Shown: piece by piece, positions 1 through 5,467 of the stretch
Layout: every line of letters begins with the position of its first letter
Position numbering within the stretch: the first letter of the stretch is position 1
Assembly: GCA_028711905.1 (NCBI GenBank)
Contig: JAQTRI010000132.1
Location: 1 to 8,822, forward strand
Reading direction: 5' to 3'
DNA: 8,822 bases
Origin: Candidatus Wallbacteria bacterium
GTDB lineage: Bacteria; Muiribacteriota; JAQTZZ01
Made by a program: the position numbers and the translations under genes
The notes under the pieces: generated by a model
Told to the model about the DNA's origin: nothing
The model's input: only the letters and a program-made list of their open reading frames with translations
Databases searched by the model: none

Positions 1-15
1 AAAAAGATGAATTTA

Positions 16-47
16 AGTGGTCAAACCAATCCGGCGATGAGTGGTCA
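16..47. repeat. Paired AGTGGTCA repeats, possible IS21-family end
   Basis: AGTGGTCA occurs at 16-23 and again at 40-47, exactly 24 bp apart, separated by a CCGGCGATG-containing spacer. Multiple short direct repeats of this kind at regular spacing are typical of IS21-family ends, and the GTGGTCA/CCGGCGATG wording resembles ends of that group from memory. No transposase reading frame is visible, because the element would lie to the left of the window. It sits about 90 bp past the stop of the AbiEi-like gene, where a toxin partner would be expected. The identification is tentative. Confidence 0.35.
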
Positions 48-138
48 GATACGGCCGACTATTGACAATCTCGCAGCCACCATCACCAGGAAAGAGCTGC
101 CCACAGACTTTGATTTCTATTTCCACAACACAGTCAGC

Positions 139-1140
139 TTAGCCGAACAGCTCCTGGTATTGCTCAAATAGCAGCCTGGGCGCATAAATCTTCCATCTTC
201 CCGAATACACCAGGTTCCTTTTGTCCCTGTTCATCGCAGACCCGTGCACCAGATAAAAATCGTGCCTGATCTCAAACTCAGCCCTGAACCCGTCAGTGAT
301 CTTCCGGTCAATTCCCGCACAATCCAGCAGAAACCCCACAGCCTGGTGATACGGATAAATGTAAGCGATCCTTTTCAGATACCGGACCAGCTTATCCACG
401 CTCAGCACCGGGTCAGCCTCCCATTCGGCTGCAGTCTGATAAGCCTTCAGCACACTGTATATGCCGCCAGCGTACTCCGGAGTCACAGTAACATCGATCA
501 GCGTCCTTTCCGGATCAGTAACCCGGAATTCAAACTCTCCGAGCTTCCGCTTGAAAACCCCGCTATTCTTCGTGTTCTTGCCGCTCACACGCAGCAGCCT
601 GTAATCGAATTCCTCAGCACAGAACCCGCTCTGCCTCTTGTCCTTTGCAAAGGCCAGGGCGATCTTCTCATCAGTCAGCGCCTTCCTGGCCGCCTCAGGA
701 TTGTTGTAATAACCGGACTTTTTCTGCTCAGTGTTGATGCACACGACCTTGGGGATCTGCTCGCTCAGCCCATTCAGGTATACGGCTGTAAAGTGGGAAA
801 AATACCCATTCTCATAGACCGCTGCAGCCAGCTCCAGCATCTTCTCAAAATCGCTCTTTAGCTCAAAATAACCGCTCGTGTAATAGGTCTTTCCTGCATA
901 CAGCACATGAAAGGTCCTGCGCTGCAGGATCCCGCTCTCCACCGCATCGCTCACAAAACGGTTATATCCGGCAGCTCCCAGCGCAGCACAGTTCTCACGG
1001 AAATACTTCTTCAAATCCCCGGGCCGGAACAAAGTAATCCCGGAGCGGCTCATCTCTTCGCAATAAGCCTTGAACACGCTTTCTTTCCCTGACTTCCGGA
1101 GGTCTCTCCTCATACCTGCCAGCCCAGTCCTTTTCCCCAT
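139..1140 (-). CDS. AbiEi-like antitoxin / transcriptional regulator, apparently without its AbiEii partner
   Basis: The protein has 333 residues from ATG 1138-1140, or 343 if the TTG at 1168-1170 is used. Two AbiEi family signatures are visible (numbered from the TTG): a FSHFTAVYLNGLSEQIPK segment at 124-141, matching the usual S-x-x-x-A-x-x-x-x-G-L-T/S-x-Q-x-P pattern, and VTDPERTLID at 217-226 followed by AGGIYSVLKAY, matching D-P-x-R-T-L-I-D. The N-terminal part (about 30-80) is helical and probably winged-helix. In type IV abiE systems AbiEi represses its own promoter and neutralises the nucleotidyltransferase AbiEii. Here no AbiEii gene follows; only about 138 bp remain before the window edge. 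Start choice: the TTG has a ribosome-site-like AAGGTGAG just upstream, but the best promoter places transcription start only about 10 nt before the ATG, inside the palindrome, so I prefer the ATG with a very short leader. Family call is fairly sure; antitoxin function without a toxin is unproven. Confidence 0.72.
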   Translation of the reverse strand: MGKRTGLAGMRRDLRKSGKESVFKAYCEEMSRSGITLFRPGDLKKYFRENCAALGAAGYNRFVSDAVESGILQRRTFHVLYAGKTYYTSGYFELKSDFEKMLELAAAVYENGYFSHFTAVYLNGLSEQIPKVVCINTEQKKSGYYNNPEAARKALTDEKIALAFAKDKRQSGFCAEEFDYRLLRVSGKNTKNSGVFKRKLGEFEFRVTDPERTLIDVTVTPEYAGGIYSVLKAYQTAAEWEADPVLSVDKLVRYLKRIAYIYPYHQAVGFLLDCAGIDRKITDGFRAEFEIRHDFYLVHGSAMNRDKRNLVYSGRWKIYAPRLLFEQYQELFG

Positions 1141-1141
1141 A

Positions 1142-1167
1142 TCGATATTATATATATATAATATCGA
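1142..1167. promoter_or_regulatory. Perfect 26-bp palindrome, probable AbiEi operator
   Basis: Each 13-nt arm reads TCGATATTATATA and the two arms match perfectly with no spacer. It ends one base before the preferred ATG of the AbiEi-like gene and covers that gene's -10 element. AbiEi proteins are known to autorepress through inverted repeats in their promoter, so this is the natural candidate operator. If translation began at the upstream TTG, the palindrome would be coding (residues 2-10), which is less likely. Confidence 0.6.
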
Positions 1168-1186
1168 CAATGCTCACCTTTGGCAA
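1158..1186 (-). promoter_or_regulatory. Predicted sigma70-type promoter of the AbiEi-like gene
   Basis: Read on the minus strand, a -35 box TTGCCA (1181-1186) is followed after exactly 17 bp by TATTAT (1158-1163) as the -10 box; each matches the consensus at five of six bases. The -10 box lies inside the 26-bp palindrome, so repressor binding would block RNA polymerase. The predicted start falls about 10 nt before the ATG at 1138-1140, giving a near-leaderless transcript. Confidence 0.5.
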
Positions 1187-1221
1187 GCACTTTCGCCCCG
1201 CCCTTTTTTCGGGTCCCCCAC

Positions 1222-1233
1222 ACTACCGGTAGT
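1222..1233. repeat. Perfect 12-bp palindrome ACTACCGGTAGT
   Basis: This palindrome lies in the 178-bp gap (1171-1348) between the HTH gene and the AbiEi-like gene, about 36 bp upstream of the predicted -35 box. It could be a second regulator site, for example for the HTH protein encoded just upstream. It may also be chance. Apart from this, the gap holds the AbiEi promoter and a weak stem-loop (CTGCT 1321-1325 / AGCAG 1338-1342) with no U-run, and no further gene is seen. Confidence 0.3.
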
Positions 1234-1348
1234 AATTTCCTTCCCTGGAAACCCGGTGGATTTCATCAAACCCCGTGGTTAAGCGTTTTTCTCCCGCCTA
1301 TAATAAACATTATGTTCGAGCTGCTTTATTATTGTTTAGCAGTGTCGG

Positions 1349-2014
1349 TCATTTTCGTCCTGAATTGGCCAGCTCGATCCGGCCCCTGAGTGCTGCCGGA
1401 TAAAACAGCGAGTAAAAAAACACCTCTATCCCGGACAGTTTTTCCGGCCTGGCCATCTCGTCCGGAAGCGGGGTCAGCCTGAAAGTGTCCCAGTTCTCCG
1501 GCGGGGCAGCTGCGCTGGCCCCCGTTTCCGGTGTCGGTGCGGCCGTTTCCTGTACCGTGGCCCCGCTGTCATCCTGGCAAGTGGTCTCCACATGGTCGCC
1601 CGTGGACCGATATGATTCCCACGTCAGGCGATAACTCTCCACCTGGCGGGTCAGTGTCATGATTATCATGTCGGCCCGTTTCTTCTCGTCCGCCTGATTT
1701 TCGATCATTGACTTTACCAGCTCGTCACGGTCTTTCACGGTCGTCCGTAGGTGTTCAATCTCACTCTTAAGCGCACTTACTAAGCCGGATTCCGGCGGTT
1801 TCCGGCTTAATTCAGGCTTAATTGCCCCTGTATCCACCTTAATGTATTTTCTCAGTGTTTCCAGGGCTTCCCGGCTGATTGTTTTCCGACCCTGTTCGTT
1901 CCGGCTTAATCCGCCGTTAAGTTCCGCTGAATGATTTTTGACCAGTGAGTAGACAGCGTTCGTGGAAATTCCTAGTATCTGCGCGGCTTCTCTGTAACTT
2001 ATTGCCGACTTCAT
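1349..2014 (-). CDS. Helix-turn-helix protein with central coiled coil, KfrA/excisionase-like architecture
   Basis: The protein has 221 residues. A MerR/excisionase-type helix-turn-helix is visible at residues 5-26 (SYREAAQILGISTNAVYSLV). A charged heptad-rich stretch at about 78-135 should form a coiled coil. A Thr/Ala/Pro/Glu-rich linker at 140-172 follows, then a short hydrophobic tail around 195-210 with FFYSLFYPAALR. The start is supported by GGAGG at 2022-2026, 7 nt before the ATG. HTH plus long coiled coil is the layout of plasmid- and island-borne DNA-binding proteins such as KfrA or DUF536-like proteins, but I cannot name a family. The gene is clearly richer in G+C than the pair-3 genes upstream (2149-3310), which suggests a different origin. 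It probably binds DNA as an oligomer; its target is unknown, though several GGCTTAA-type repeats lie within the gene itself. Confidence 0.75.
   Translation of the reverse strand: MKSAISYREAAQILGISTNAVYSLVKNHSAELNGGLSRNEQGRKTISREALETLRKYIKVDTGAIKPELSRKPPESGLVSALKSEIEHLRTTVKDRDELVKSMIENQADEKKRADMIIMTLTRQVESYRLTWESYRSTGDHVETTCQDDSGATVQETAAPTPETGASAAAPPENWDTFRLTPLPDEMARPEKLSGIEVFFYSLFYPAALRGRIELANSGRK
1781..1809. repeat. Intragenic 9-bp inverted repeat TAAGCCGGA/TCCGGCTTA
   Basis: The perfect arms at 1781-1789 and 1801-1809 are separated by 11 bp, inside the HTH gene. The longer word TTCCGGCTTAAT recurs at 1800-1811 and 1899-1910, and GGCTTAATT is directly repeated at 1804-1812 and 1815-1823. 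It may be a binding site of the encoded HTH protein or a by-product of coding for Leu-Ser-Arg. Confidence 0.35.
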
Positions 2015-2070
2015 GCCTTAACCTCCGGCGGAATCTGACTTAATCGTCCGGACTCCCTATCGGCAGAATG

Positions 2071-2099
2071 GCACCTTTTGCCAGGTTCTCTCCTGGTGC
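2071..2099. other. Weak stem-loop in the 2015-2148 gap
   Basis: CCAGG (2081-2085) can pair with CCTGG (2092-2096) around a 6-nt loop. An alternative pairing is GCACC 2071-2075 with GGTGC 2095-2099. No U-run follows in either direction, so this is not a standard intrinsic terminator. It lies between the stop of the second GspG-like gene and the HTH gene, where the long array transcript might end. The rest of this 134-bp gap shows no gene. Confidence 0.2.
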
Positions 2100-2148
2100 T
2101 CCGGCAGTGATCCGCTACCAGCCAGTGTCATGGTTCTGCGTGAGGAAT

Positions 2149-2670
2149 TCACAATTTTCTTGGTTGAGAATTATAGAAAATAGTGTCTGGTGGTAACTGA
2201 GGGGGTTCGTCTAAATACAGTTCGGCATCGAGCGAAAAACTTTCTTTATGCATTCCAATTTGGATGTCATCCTTGGTCAGCGCCTTTCCATCAGGTCCGT
2301 AAGAAAACAACCGTAATTCATCGCTTCTCGAATTGTAATACATTATTAATGGATTCGACCAAGGGTCTATTAACTCAACTTCCGGACTTCCATCTAAGTA
2401 TGGGCCTTTCCATTCGCCTTGCAGTGACCTTTTTGGTAATGAGAAAAGATCAATAAGAGACCAAGGATACTCTCTTGCATAACTGCAGTATACTCTTATG
2501 TTTGAATGTATTACATACATTTTATGTTCGCATTGTTCTTTTGGTGTCAACTTTTTGGGCATGGAACCCCAGTACAAAAGAAGAAGGATCAAGATGAAGA
2601 TTATCAGCGCTTTTCCAGCAATGTCAATGACAAAACCTAAAATTCTCTTGCCAACATTTTTTTTACTCAT
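2149..2670 (-). CDS. Membrane-anchored GspG/pseudopilin-like protein (pair 3 partner)
   Basis: The protein has 173 residues. A single transmembrane helix lies at about 20-37 (ALIIFILILLLLYW) after a basic N-terminus, so the rest is probably outside the cytoplasm. Residues 89-137 match the C-terminal core of type II secretion major pseudopilins (GspG): GPYLDG at 89-94, DPWSNP at 102-107, FSYGPDG at 122-128 and DD at 134-135, the last two forming the usual calcium-binding loop. The prepilin leader (G-F-T-L-x-E) is absent, so this is not a pseudopilin itself. A C-terminal extension of about 36 residues follows. The gene starts inside the last codons of the caspase-like remnant (8 nt overlap), implying translational coupling. 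It is a clear paralogue of the gene at 3549-4109. Function is unknown; as the partner of a caspase-like protein it could be an inhibitor, receptor or substrate. Confidence 0.75.
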   Translation of the reverse strand: MSKKNVGKRILGFVIDIAGKALIIFILILLLLYWGSMPKKLTPKEQCEHKMYVIHSNIRVYCSYAREYPWSLIDLFSLPKRSLQGEWKGPYLDGSPEVELIDPWSNPLIMYYNSRSDELRLFSYGPDGKALTKDDIQIGMHKESFSLDAELYLDEPPQLPPDTIFYNSQPRKL

Positions 2671-3310
2671 AAGGCATCAAATTATCATCCCCAATTTTTC
2701 CCCGGTAGTTCAATGGTGGCAGACCACCCCAGTTAGGGAATGGCAACGGAGGATTTGTTGAGGCGTATATTGCGTTTTCAATAGATGTTTTGGTTGCCTT
2801 TTCCCACATCTCTGCAATAACACCAAAGAATCTTTTGAAATACATACTTCCATAAAACATAGAAGATTCTCCATCCCATCCAAGCAAGCATTTTGTCTGA
2901 ATTTTTGAAAACCAACCATCAATGAATTGTTCCTGGCAATTTTTGCAACAATTCATCACAAAGAGCTTCGATCGTTTAGTTTTATCATTGTACAGAGCAG
3001 CTAATTCACTACTATTAACAGTACTTTTGGGATTTTCGCCCTGGTCCCAATCCTCCTGTTTAGAAAACACTTCAAAATTGTTTCCATCTCCGTGGGAATT
3101 GATAAAGATCAGTTCATACTTATCCAAATTGTATGCGCTTATATCATTTTTTGTGAAGTTATCTTTCGTTGGCGTATAATTCACCTCTGCGCAATAAAAG
3201 GAATTAATATACTTCTCTGCTTCCAACACTTGCCCAAGAAGGTACATTGGGAGGTACATTGGGGACGCGTCTCGATATTCGATATTTGACCCATCCACTT
3301 CCTCCACCAA
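2663..3310 (-). CDS. 5'-truncated caspase-like domain protein (pair 3), possibly a pseudogene
   Basis: At most 215 residues, from TTG 3308-3310; in-frame ATGs at 3257-3259 and 3245-3247 are alternatives and none has a good ribosome site. The predicted catalytic His is H73 in NSHGDG. The N-x-Cys box is NCCKN at 120-124 with C122 aligning to the conserved Cys of the two other copies. FIDGW at 129-133 and CLLGW at 141-145 follow. The other copies have a beta-strand (KKPALIVCAL or KKSCLLISCF) about 80 residues before the His; here that strand is missing, and the first 17 or so residues are read from the inserted element at 3262-3468. The fold is therefore probably incomplete although the dyad region is intact. 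The end overlaps the next gene by 8 nt. Caspase-like (clan CD) assignment rests on motif order and spacing, not on a search. Confidence 0.6.
   Translation of the reverse strand: MVEEVDGSNIEYRDASPMYLPMYLLGQVLEAEKYINSFYCAEVNYTPTKDNFTKNDISAYNLDKYELIFINSHGDGNNFEVFSKQEDWDQGENPKSTVNSSELAALYNDKTKRSKLFVMNCCKNCQEQFIDGWFSKIQTKCLLGWDGESSMFYGSMYFKRFFGVIAEMWEKATKTSIENAIYASTNPPLPFPNWGGLPPLNYRGKIGDDNLMPYE
3241..3264. repeat. 12-bp tandem duplication at the insertion boundary
   Basis: GGTACATTGGGA (3241-3252) is followed immediately by GGTACATTGGGG (3253-3264), with one mismatch; the second copy runs into the left inverted repeat of the insertion. It encodes the repeated Met-Tyr-Leu-Pro at the start of the truncated caspase-like protein. 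It may mark the junction where the element joined the older gene. Confidence 0.55.
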
Positions 3311-3468
3311 AATTTCCGGAAATCTTTAACAACACTGGAAATGGCATCACACCTGATGCTCGGGCCAGCGTTTACAAATGGCAGGCATGCTTTTCCAGAT
3401 ATAAACAAAGATTATCATTTCGCATCAATTCCGTCAAACATCAATTGACAATTATCGAGACGCGTCCC
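3262..3468. mobile_element. Non-autonomous insertion with 16-bp terminal inverted repeats (MITE/REP-like)
   Basis: GGGACGCGTCTCGATA at 3262-3277 and its exact reverse complement at 3453-3468 bound a 207-bp segment without a convincing gene. Just inside the ends both sides carry a further TTTGAC word. GGGACGCGTCTC-type ends remind me of repeats found near REP-associated tyrosine (Y1) transposases; that link is from memory and unverified. No target-site duplication is seen, which would fit Y1 chemistry. The element lies between the 186-residue GspG-like gene and the truncated caspase-like gene and supplies the first codons of the latter, so it probably disrupted it. Confidence 0.6.
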
Positions 3469-3527
3469 TGTCATCCCCCTCTGTCATCCCCCTCCTGTCA
3501 TCCCCCTGTCATCCCCCCCTGTCATCC
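3469..3527. repeat. Five TGTCATCC units with C-rich spacers
   Basis: TGTCATCC starts at 3469, 3482, 3496, 3507 and 3520, spaced 13, 14, 11 and 13 bp apart and separated by runs of C with occasional T. The array abuts the right inverted repeat of the insertion and stops about 20 bp before the end of the GspG-like gene at 3549. It is probably part of the mobile element or a slippage-prone satellite at its edge. Confidence 0.7.
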
Positions 3528-3548
3528 CTCCCAGATTTTTCCACAAAA

Positions 3549-4109
3549 TCATTCAACTCCTGATGGATTTTCAGGTATGTCAGTAAGGTAATCACCATTG
3601 ATTTTTAGATTATCTGGCCTTTCAAAAAGTTGTTTTAACATTCCATCTATGTAGGTCACTTCGGTTGACTCAAGTATTAGGAATGTCCGCAGATCATCGG
3701 ATTCACCTAACATATCCAGACGGCCATTTTCTCCATACGAGAATAACACAAGCTTTCGAGGCATTTCTTTAGGAAAGTAAATAACAATAGGATTCCCCCA
3801 CCCATCTTTGAGTATAGGACCATCTGACGATTGCACTAGTTGAGATAGTTTTTTGTTGCTTCCAGGCAGTTCCCCTTTTTGAATGTAATAGAGAACACAC
3901 CATCTCTTGTATGACTCAAGGAGATGTTCAGTAATTTTTTTGGGGGATAGCGGTGGCGGGCAACCGATATTTTTCAACGATGCATATATGAACACATAAA
4001 AGCCCACGAGTAATAGAATTGAAACAAGTATTTTCCGGCCGATTTTTTTAGAGGTATCAATACGCCAGTAGAAAAATACAACTAATAAAACTGAAACAAT
4101 GCTAAACAT
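3549..4109 (-). CDS. Two-helix membrane protein with GspG/pseudopilin-like domain (pair 2 partner)
   Basis: The protein has 186 residues. Hydrophobic segments at about 2-15 and 27-45 are likely membrane helices, leaving residues 50-186 as one soluble domain. Residues 55-140 resemble the paralogue at 2149-2670 (LSPKK, a Tyr-rich helix, then the core), and contain the GspG-like boxes KDGWGNP at 101-107, FSYGENG at 123-129 and DD at 138-139, the last two matching the calcium loop of type II secretion pseudopilins. No prepilin cleavage motif is present. A tail of about 45 residues differs from that of the paralogue. The ATG lies 8 nt after the stop of the pair-2 caspase-like gene with no obvious Shine-Dalgarno, so it likely depends on coupling. 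I do not know its function; membrane partner or inhibitor of the adjacent caspase-like protein is an inference from position. Confidence 0.73.
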   Translation of the reverse strand: MFSIVSVLLVVFFYWRIDTSKKIGRKILVSILLLVGFYVFIYASLKNIGCPPPLSPKKITEHLLESYKRWCVLYYIQKGELPGSNKKLSQLVQSSDGPILKDGWGNPIVIYFPKEMPRKLVLFSYGENGRLDMLGESDDLRTFLILESTEVTYIDGMLKQLFERPDNLKINGDYLTDIPENPSGVE

Positions 4110-4117
4110 GTTCGCAA

Positions 4118-5467
4118 CTATGGCACTAAATTAGTATTATCGCTAATCCCTTCAATCACCGGAGTTGCCCCAGTAATGCCAGTGCTGGTTTTTGCGTAAT
4201 CAAATGCCTCCATTATAGTGGTTTCTCCTTTCCCGATAAAAGCATTCAGAATAAATTCAAAAAAATTGTCAAAGAAAACAACCATTTTTGCAGTCATAAC
4301 TTTTCCTTTCCATCCAATTAGGCATCTGGTCTTAAACGCCCCCTTCCAGGCCTCGCTATCTACAGCTGTATTGCAGCCATTTAATATTACAAGAGTTGAA
4401 GAAAAAACCTTTTGAAGGGCTATAGCGAAAATATCGCTTTTAAAAATCGGTTCAGTAGGATTCTCTCCACTCAGCCAGTTTGTCTGGTCTTTATAGACAA
4501 GGAAATACTCCGAAGTTGCATGAGCATTGATATAGATAACATCATATTTACTTAAGTCGCAATACCATTTACTAGAAAAATGAAAAAAATCACTCATTGG
4601 CACATGATTGACAATAACATTATAGTAATTTGTCATAGTACGATTCGTTTTAACAATTGTCAAAAATGCTTTAGCCTCATTATACAAGGGGTCAATCCCA
4701 AAAAGTTTATCAAATAAATTTAGAGAAATATCTTTGTAAAGTTGAAAACAAGATATAAGGAGGCACGATTTTTTGCCTCTAACATTTATAACGGATTCCC
4801 GATTTCTGGTATCAGTGTACTTTAACTCAATCTCTCCCTTGTCAATTTGGTTATTTGGATTTACCTTTAAAACATCATAACTCGAATTGAACAGATTGAT
4901 CGTTGTGCCTGGAAATTCCCAGTCAATTGGCACAATTCCCCCTGATAGAAAAACACCGGGCTTGACTTGGGCGCAAGTCACTTCGCGTGTGGCGTCTACG
5001 CTGCTGCTGATCAGTGCTTTGACTGTCTGCCTCCTTGCCCCTGGATCAACCACCTTGATGAACATCTTGGTGTTCTTGGTGATGTAATCCTCAGGATTCA
5101 AATCCTCGCAATCGCTTTTGTTGAACACCTGATTCGATGCTGCATACATTTCCACTCGCGTTTCATTCGTGCCATACCCCGGGCCCTTCCAGATCGGCAC
5201 TTCCAATGAAATCACTTCGCCGGAATAGTACAGATCGAACTTCATCTTTTCCGTGCCCGGGACTGTCTGCTTGAATCTTTTAGCAATGATATCGCCCTCA
5301 GTAGACGGCAGCGGATACTTGACTTCAATGGTTGACTGACGATCCGCGGCAGCAAAAATCCTGCTGTTGATGTCGGTTTCTTCATACACGATCTCGGTTT
5401 CATGCGTATGTGCCGGTCCCCAGAAGCTCAACTTGATCTGGTCCGGATTTTCGATGGTGCAGGTCAT
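4118..5467 (-). CDS. Short caspase-like protein: beta-sandwich plus C-terminal caspase-like domain (pair 2)
   Basis: The protein has 449 residues. It starts at a Met matching an internal Met-Thr of the long protein at 6540-8822, so it lacks the TPR and first Ig-like part. Residues 10-150 are a beta-rich domain with the ETE...SRIF wording of bacterial Ig-like surface repeats; residues 83-148 are about 77% identical (51 of 66, hand count) to the long copy. After about residue 155 similarity falls sharply. The caspase-like part begins with KKSCLLISCF (232-241), has the predicted His at 316 in NAHATS (others have HGDG), the predicted nucleophile C365 in LNGCNT, and CLIGW at 382-386. No signal peptide is seen. 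The ATGA overlap with the ankyrin gene and a GGAG 7 nt before the ATG support the start. Sampled base composition is 53-60% G+C near the 5' part but 27-28% in the caspase part. Confidence 0.77.
   Translation of the reverse strand: MTCTIENPDQIKLSFWGPAHTHETEIVYEETDINSRIFAAADRQSTIEVKYPLPSTEGDIIAKRFKQTVPGTEKMKFDLYYSGEVISLEVPIWKGPGYGTNETRVEMYAASNQVFNKSDCEDLNPEDYITKNTKMFIKVVDPGARRQTVKALISSSVDATREVTCAQVKPGVFLSGGIVPIDWEFPGTTINLFNSSYDVLKVNPNNQIDKGEIELKYTDTRNRESVINVRGKKSCLLISCFQLYKDISLNLFDKLFGIDPLYNEAKAFLTIVKTNRTMTNYYNVIVNHVPMSDFFHFSSKWYCDLSKYDVIYINAHATSEYFLVYKDQTNWLSGENPTEPIFKSDIFAIALQKVFSSTLVILNGCNTAVDSEAWKGAFKTRCLIGWKGKVMTAKMVVFFDNFFEFILNAFIGKGETTIMEAFDYAKTSTGITGATPVIEGISDNTNLVP

Noticed and set aside
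244..861. Plus-strand open frame of 205 codons opposite the AbiEi-like gene
   Set aside because: It lies wholly within the recognisable AbiEi-like gene on the other strand and shows no family motifs; it is an antisense shadow.
1299..1315. TATAAT on the plus strand as a promoter
   Set aside because: No gene lies downstream on the plus strand and no -35 box is well placed; it is part of a small AT-rich inverted repeat.
1321..1342. Stem-loop CTGCT/AGCAG as terminator of the HTH gene
   Set aside because: The stem is 5 bp with a 12-nt loop and no U-run on the minus-strand transcript.
3181..3408. Minus-strand frame of 75 codons across the inserted element, with GKACLPF faintly like the KKSCLLI strand of the caspase-like proteins
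   Set aside because: It begins at a TTG with stops just upstream, crosses the inverted repeat, and ends out of frame with the caspase-like gene. The likeness is too short to claim a frameshifted N-terminus.
3469..3527. Possible CRISPR array
   Set aside because: Units are only 8 bp with 3-6 bp low-complexity spacers; there are no unique spacers and no cas genes.
2149..4109. Type II secretion or pilus operon
   Set aside because: Only a GspG-like C-terminal core is present; prepilin leaders are missing and no secretin, ATPase or peptidase genes are nearby.
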